DNA from: Zygaena filipendulae
Lineage: Eukaryota; Arthropoda; Insecta; Lepidoptera; Zygaenidae
Direction: 5' to 3'
Assembly: GCA_907165275.2 (NCBI GenBank)
Contig: OU015666.1
Coordinates: forward strand, 5,734,001 to 5,798,000
DNA length: 64,000 bases
Under the pieces are notes generated by a model. That model was not told the DNA's origin, did no database searches, and was given only the letters and a program-made list of their open reading frames with translations. Shown here piece after piece: positions 59,787 through 64,000 of this stretch (position 1 is its first letter; each line of letters opens with the position of its first letter). A program made the translations under genes and the position numbers.

Positions 59787-61950
59787 TATACTTACTTGCT
59801 AAAAAACGCATTGCTGAAGACACTCTCTGACTAAAAACTTGGGCAGCAAATTTCACTTTCATTTTGTTTATTTTCTCAACATTCACATGACATTCGGTTA
59901 GTTTATTCACTAGTCTTATTTCGTCTTCTCCTATATCAATGTCTAGCAACATTTTCAGGTGTTCCCACTTAGCAATGTTTTCTTTTCCATTTTGTTTAAA
60001 TTTTATATCTTTAGTAATAAAATTGTTACGTACACCTTTTAATAAGTGAGGTGTGTCAAATAAGTTAAAAGAAAATATATTTTCAACTTCTACGGCTGTT
60101 GATTTATATTCCTAATTTTTTCTCTTATATTTCATTATGGTATCTTCTCTGAGACTTCGTATAGTGCTAACATTTGTTGTTGCCTGGTTGTAGTTATGAT
60201 TATAACTCCTATTTTCGTTAGTTCCTGTATTATTAGTTTTAGGAGATTTTTTAATTCATCTTTTTTAGTTGTACTCTGGCAAAATGTATAACATATGGGC
60301 TGCTTTGTTTTCGATTTTATTCCCTTAATCATGAAAACTAAAGCATGATCTGCTATTTTATTTCTTTTTCTTGTCCCAAAATGTTCAAAACATATTATTT
60401 CTGTAGAGTTATAATATAAACCAGGTGATAAAGCTATTTCATCAAAAATAAGTGTAAAAAGCCTTTTTTCTATAGGTAATTTAGATACAGCTTGCTGCAA
60501 ATTTTCTAAAATTTGAGCATTAATGCCTGGTTTTAAATGTAAAGTGCTTAATAATTTATTCAGGCTTCTCTTCGACGGTAATACAAATAAATTGCATAGC
60601 AACTTGTAAGCTTTTTGGCTTTGCTTAGCAATTGTGTGAGACATAATTTTTTCATCTAAACTGAATCTCCTTCCTCTTGGCTTCGTTTTCCATTTCAATT
60701 GCATTGTTGTCAAAATTTTCATTGCTTCAGGCATTTTATCAATTATTTTAAGAAACGACCTTGTGTTACACAGTTTTTTTGCCAGATGTACTTTCCTTTT
60801 TTCACTTTTGTACTTTGAAGTAACTTTTGATATCCTGTTTTTCAATTTAGTTATCATTTTCATAGTTTTATTATTGTCGGAGCATCTCTTCAAAATACCT
60901 GTGAAAAGAAATAGACAATAAAACAATATTAGTATTTATTAATTATATTAGCTTTTTAATTTCTTTAAAACAGACAAACATACAATACACTTGCGATAGC
61001 CACTTAACACCAGGTAGATTATATGTTCGTCTGTCCCATGTCCCACTAATAAATTAAAAAAAAAAATCTGCATCGTAGAGATTGGATAGTTAGTGGCGCA
61101 TAAGAGACAAATAACAAACATTTATTTTTATAAGATTATGGACTTGCTTACATTGGCCGAGGTGTAAAAAAAATACTTTTACATTCATTTTATACAAAGA
61201 ACTTGAAATACCACAACTCCTACTAGTAACTGTTATGAATGAATAAAAATAATTTATGCAATTTACCTGATTTAGGTTTAAGTAGTCTGAGTGATTGCTT
61301 TGGTAAAGCAGAAGTTGTTGGTTCCAATGATACTGATCCAAATGTTAATGGTTCCACCGAAGCCATAGGACTAACATTATGTGTGTAAATTGACTGTAGA
61401 GGCAAAGCTGAAATTTAGAATAATAGGTTTATAGATATGCTTACAAATAAAAGGGTAAAAAGTAGCCTACGTGCTTCTCCTGCCATGGGCTCCCTGAGTG
61501 TCAAATTTCATTACGATAAGTTTGACTGTAATACATATTTATAAAACTAGCTATTTCATGTAGTTTCGCCTGCATTAATTTATAGGTACAGAATTATATT
61601 CTGTGAAATTAACTAAGTTGTATACATAAACAAATCATGTAGTTACCGTTAAAAAAAAGTGTTGGAACTGCATTGGAAGTAAGACGATTGCTTGGTGAAA
61701 TATAATAATGTTCAAAATGTTTATTGCAAAGTCTCACATGATTATAAATATAAGTATTTTCTTTTACTTGAAGACCTTTGTCAAGTATCTGTTTCCAGAC
61801 ATTAAACTTTTCCAGATGTGGAAATTCTGGCTTAGGAAAGTGATGAAGAACACTGAGAGTGAAGTGAGTGATGTTTGCTTGCTTGCATCCATGGTTGCTT
61901 GCTGTCCTTGCGATAAAATAATTGCACGCGGACTGAGTCGCGGATAACAT

Positions 61951-62561
61951 CTAGTCATCATCTAGTCTATCTATAATCTTTACATAGCATAAAATGAAGT
62001 CGCTTCTGCTGTCTATTTGCGGTAAACTAAAAAACTACTGAATAGATTTTCAAAATCACCAATGTGAGATAGATTCATGAGGAACGTTTATATCTATAAT
62101 TTATTCAAGTTCCCGCGGGAACTCCGGAATCACCGCTCGGGACAGCAAGTTAGAAACAAATTAGGTACCTACCTGTGTCCTTCATACATACTTTAGAACT
62201 TGTATTTACACTTACCATGGTTATCACATCCAAAATAATACTTGTAGCGGGAACTGGAAGGCATATTTTATTTGTAATTATAAATAATTTCTTATGCAGT
62301 AAGCGTAAAATATCCAGTTATCGTAGCCGAGTCAACACAAAGGCAATCCACAGGTTCGGTAGGTAATTCTTGCAAAGGTCAGTCAGAAAAGCAATCCAAA
62401 ACAGAGTCCGATATTCCACAGCCTGAGTAAAACCAATTTTGAATCCACAATAAGCCCTTTAGCTAGCACAAGTCACGAGAAAATAGAAATTACAAAACAC
62501 AACCAAGTACCAAAAGTTAAACGGAAAAAGTTAGTCACGGAAACGGATGCGACAATTTAAT
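61951..62561. other. Intergenic with Helitron fragments
   Basis: 62098-62150 and 61546-61590 are small Helitron end fragments. No gene was seen. Confidence 0.4.
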
Positions 62562-62895
62562 TTTCTTTTTTTTGTTAAATTTACCGCAATAGGGAGGGCA
62601 AAGGAAGCTAAGTCCATACAGCCAATTTAGTTGTATTTTCTTCTTCTGAAGTTATTTACATACATCGAAATGCATTGGCCAGATGCATTTCGATGTATGT
62701 TGGACCTTAATAGGACGCTCTGTGGGAAGTTGTAAAGTAAAACGACAACCTCCCGATGAACGCCCCATTTCATCTTATTTCACTGTTTCCACACACTGTT
62801 CATCACTAATGGATCACTTATGTGCATTTAATTTACAAAACAAAGATATAAAACTAACGTCCGTCACTGCTAAAATCCCGCCAAAAGCCTTATTA
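62562..62895 (-). mobile_element. Short retroelement, second copy of 1636-2020
   Basis: A T-run (62563-62575) then CTAAGTCCATACAGCCAATT and a longer version of the hairpin, ACATACATCGAAATGCATT with its complement (62656-62700). The hairpin is better kept here than in the first copy. Confidence 0.55.
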
Positions 62896-63355
62896 CGCCA
62901 ATGACAATGTTTCTTAATAATAAAAATCACTTCATCTACTTCTTCAATTATGGCGAAACGCCAATGACCATGTTAGAGTTCCCCAAGTTAAAACATGGCT
63001 CTCTTGAAAGCCAGTCTCCTGCTCAGGGTCCAAAATAGATGCTGAAAAGTGACTGAAATAACGAAGACAAACGTGACACGCGTGTTTTCGGCTTTTACTC
63101 GTCAACAACCAGCAGCACGAAACTCTAGCGCTGACCGTAAAACTCCAAATTGACGGTCAGTTTAGATGTTCATCCGTGGAAGTAATCCACACCCCGTGGC
63201 CATTGACGGTCAGTTAACGGATGCCATCCACGGATGTCATCATTATTTTTTACTGAAATTGTACTTTACCATAATTCGTGGCTACTTAAATAATCCTACT
63301 AATCCTCCGAAGAAATCCTAATAATCTTAATAATCCGTTTAAATAATCCTACTAT

Positions 63356-63547
63356 CCTACTAATATTATAAATGTGAAAGTGTGGATATTTGTTACTCAA
63401 TCACGCAAAAACGGCTGAACGGATTTGGATGAAATTTGGCATGCACGTTGTCAGGTGTACAGAGAAGGACATAGGGTACTTTTTATCTCGGAATTCTCGC
63501 TGGAACTCCGATATTACCGCGGGTGAAACCGCGGGGTACAGCTAGTA
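63356..63547 (+). mobile_element. Non-autonomous Helitron, near consensus
   Basis: CCTACTAATATTATAAATG to CCGCGGGTGAAACCGCGGGG and CAGCTAGT. Its body matches the forward part of the 45528-45995 block closely. Confidence 0.9.
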
Positions 63548-63549
63548 TG

Positions 63550-63668
63550 AAATAAATTATTAATTAATTATTATTAATTAATTGTTTACTAATTTATTTC
63601 ATATGAAATAAATTATTATATTAATTATAATTAATTAATAAATTATTAATTAATTAATTTCATATTAT
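63550..63668. repeat. AT-only palindromic repeat
   Basis: ATGAAATAAATTATTAATTAA and its complement alternate, giving two nested foldbacks directly after the Helitron end. Confidence 0.7.
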
Positions 63669-63899
63669 AAGTTTACGACTTAACCTTTAGGGGAAAATAT
63701 TTTCGAGAGTTGGTAACGCTGTCGGTCGGTCGAGAAAAGAAGCGCCGGATTGCAGCCAGTGAGTGGGGTGGATGACATCCGATGGATGACATCCGTTAAC
63801 TGACCCTCAATTAGGAGCTTTAATGAGCAGAAGTCAAAAATTAGGTATCACAGGGGGCTACTGGTTAGAGATGCGCAGCTACTTATCCCTTCCACATTC

Positions 63900-64000
63900 G
63901 CTCTTACGTGCCGCTCCTTATACCCCCTTTTGGGAAAGACCAAGGAAACTTAGTCCATACAACCAATTCAGTTCAAACGATATTCTCCCAGCGAACACCC
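63900..64000 (-). repeat. LINE/SINE 3' end at the window edge
   Basis: ACCCCCTTTTGGGAAAGACC and CTTAGTCCATACAACCAATT match the end box of the 1636 and 62562 repeats. It runs off the right edge. Confidence 0.5.

Larger units (their letters stand above)
57489..61950 (-). pseudogene. THAP/P-element-type transposase gene, decayed and invaded
   Basis: Proposed exons (minus): 61647-61950, 61267-61407, 59796-60898 and 57489-59078. Exon 1 encodes a THAP-like domain (H-H-F-P-K-P-E-F, C-N-K-H-F-E, A-V-P-T-L-F-F), but its N-terminal Cys pair looks incomplete. Exon 3 has a coiled coil, the first catalytic-type Asp in I-F-D-E-I-A-L, and L-F-D-T-P-H-L-L-K-G-V-R-N-N-F. Exon 4 has N-Q-D-P-L-E-N-F-F and R-N-V-N-P-S-C, both typical of P transposases. 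Damage: a frameshift at about 60184-60190 that removes the Asp expected before Q-A-T-T-N, a TAG at 60112-60114, frameshifts near 59012 and 57822, and a MITE in exon 4. Terminal repeats of the element were not found. Confidence 0.8.
63206..63811. mobile_element. TIR element with GTCAGTTAACGGATG ends, carrying a nested Helitron
   Basis: The left end is TTGACGGTCAGTTAACGGATG (63206) and the right end is its near reverse complement (to 63811). Inside are repeated GGATGACATCC words, the Helitron at 63356-63547 and an AT-rich palindrome at 63550-63668. Confidence 0.7.

Noticed and set aside
1..64000. CRISPR array, riboswitch or bacterial operon
   Set aside because: Repeats are dispersed eukaryotic transposons, genes are split by introns, and no prokaryotic signals were seen.

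Overview
This window looks like nuclear DNA of a lepidopteran, most likely a moth. The background is AT-rich with split genes. It carries many copies of a short non-autonomous Helitron that starts near TACTAATATTATAA and ends in a CCGCGG hairpin followed by CTAGT, a type well known from Lepidoptera. The palindromic word GTAGGTACCTAC recurs, and several non-LTR retrotransposon tails are of lepidopteran type. No prokaryotic gene, CRISPR array, rRNA or intact tRNA was seen.

Host genes, left to right. (1) The first coding exon of mitochondrial glutamyl-tRNA(Gln) amidotransferase subunit B (663-1070, minus); the rest lies outside the window. (2) A two-exon gene for an unrecognised secreted, Ala-rich helical protein of 550 residues (24232-26327, minus). 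(3, 4) Two small divergently transcribed genes for secreted precursors (28038-28370 minus, 30197-30568 plus). They share a dibasic site and a C-terminal R-I-[RK]-x-L-P-x-x-x-G-stop, so they look like a diverged pair of prepropeptides with a possibly amidated end. (5) A three-exon divergent ionotropic receptor (31716-35999, plus) with a one-base frameshift just before the first membrane segment. (6) A complete 11-exon glycerol kinase 5 gene, GK5 (39427-54398, minus), whose exons join without a frameshift into 521 codons.

Mobile DNA fills most of the rest. 8955-14032 is a structurally complete DIRS-type tyrosine-recombinase retrotransposon. It has 173-176 bp inverted terminal repeats that match except for homopolymer length, an internal complementary region that reproduces both outer ends, a gag gene with an apparent spliceosomal intron, RT/RNase H, and a tyrosine recombinase. 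The coding part is broken by two stops and one frameshift. 57489-61950 holds a decayed THAP/P-element-type transposase gene with a pogo-like MITE in a coding exon and a second MITE in an intron. Seven copies of a MITE carrying paired TGACGTCA palindromes lie at 5.5, 36.9, 40.6, 41.0, 43.5, 45.5-46.4 and 47.8 kb, one of them split by nested insertions. Other items are foldback elements, tRNA-derived SINEs, LINE 3' ends and satellites, many of them inside GK5 introns.

The host genes do not form one pathway. GatB acts in mitochondrial tRNA charging, GK5 is a small-molecule kinase of the FGGY family, the receptor is presumably chemosensory, and the three secreted-protein genes have no assigned role. 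The three secreted-protein genes each have a TATA-like box at a suitable distance from the start, unlike GK5, which suggests tissue-specific expression.
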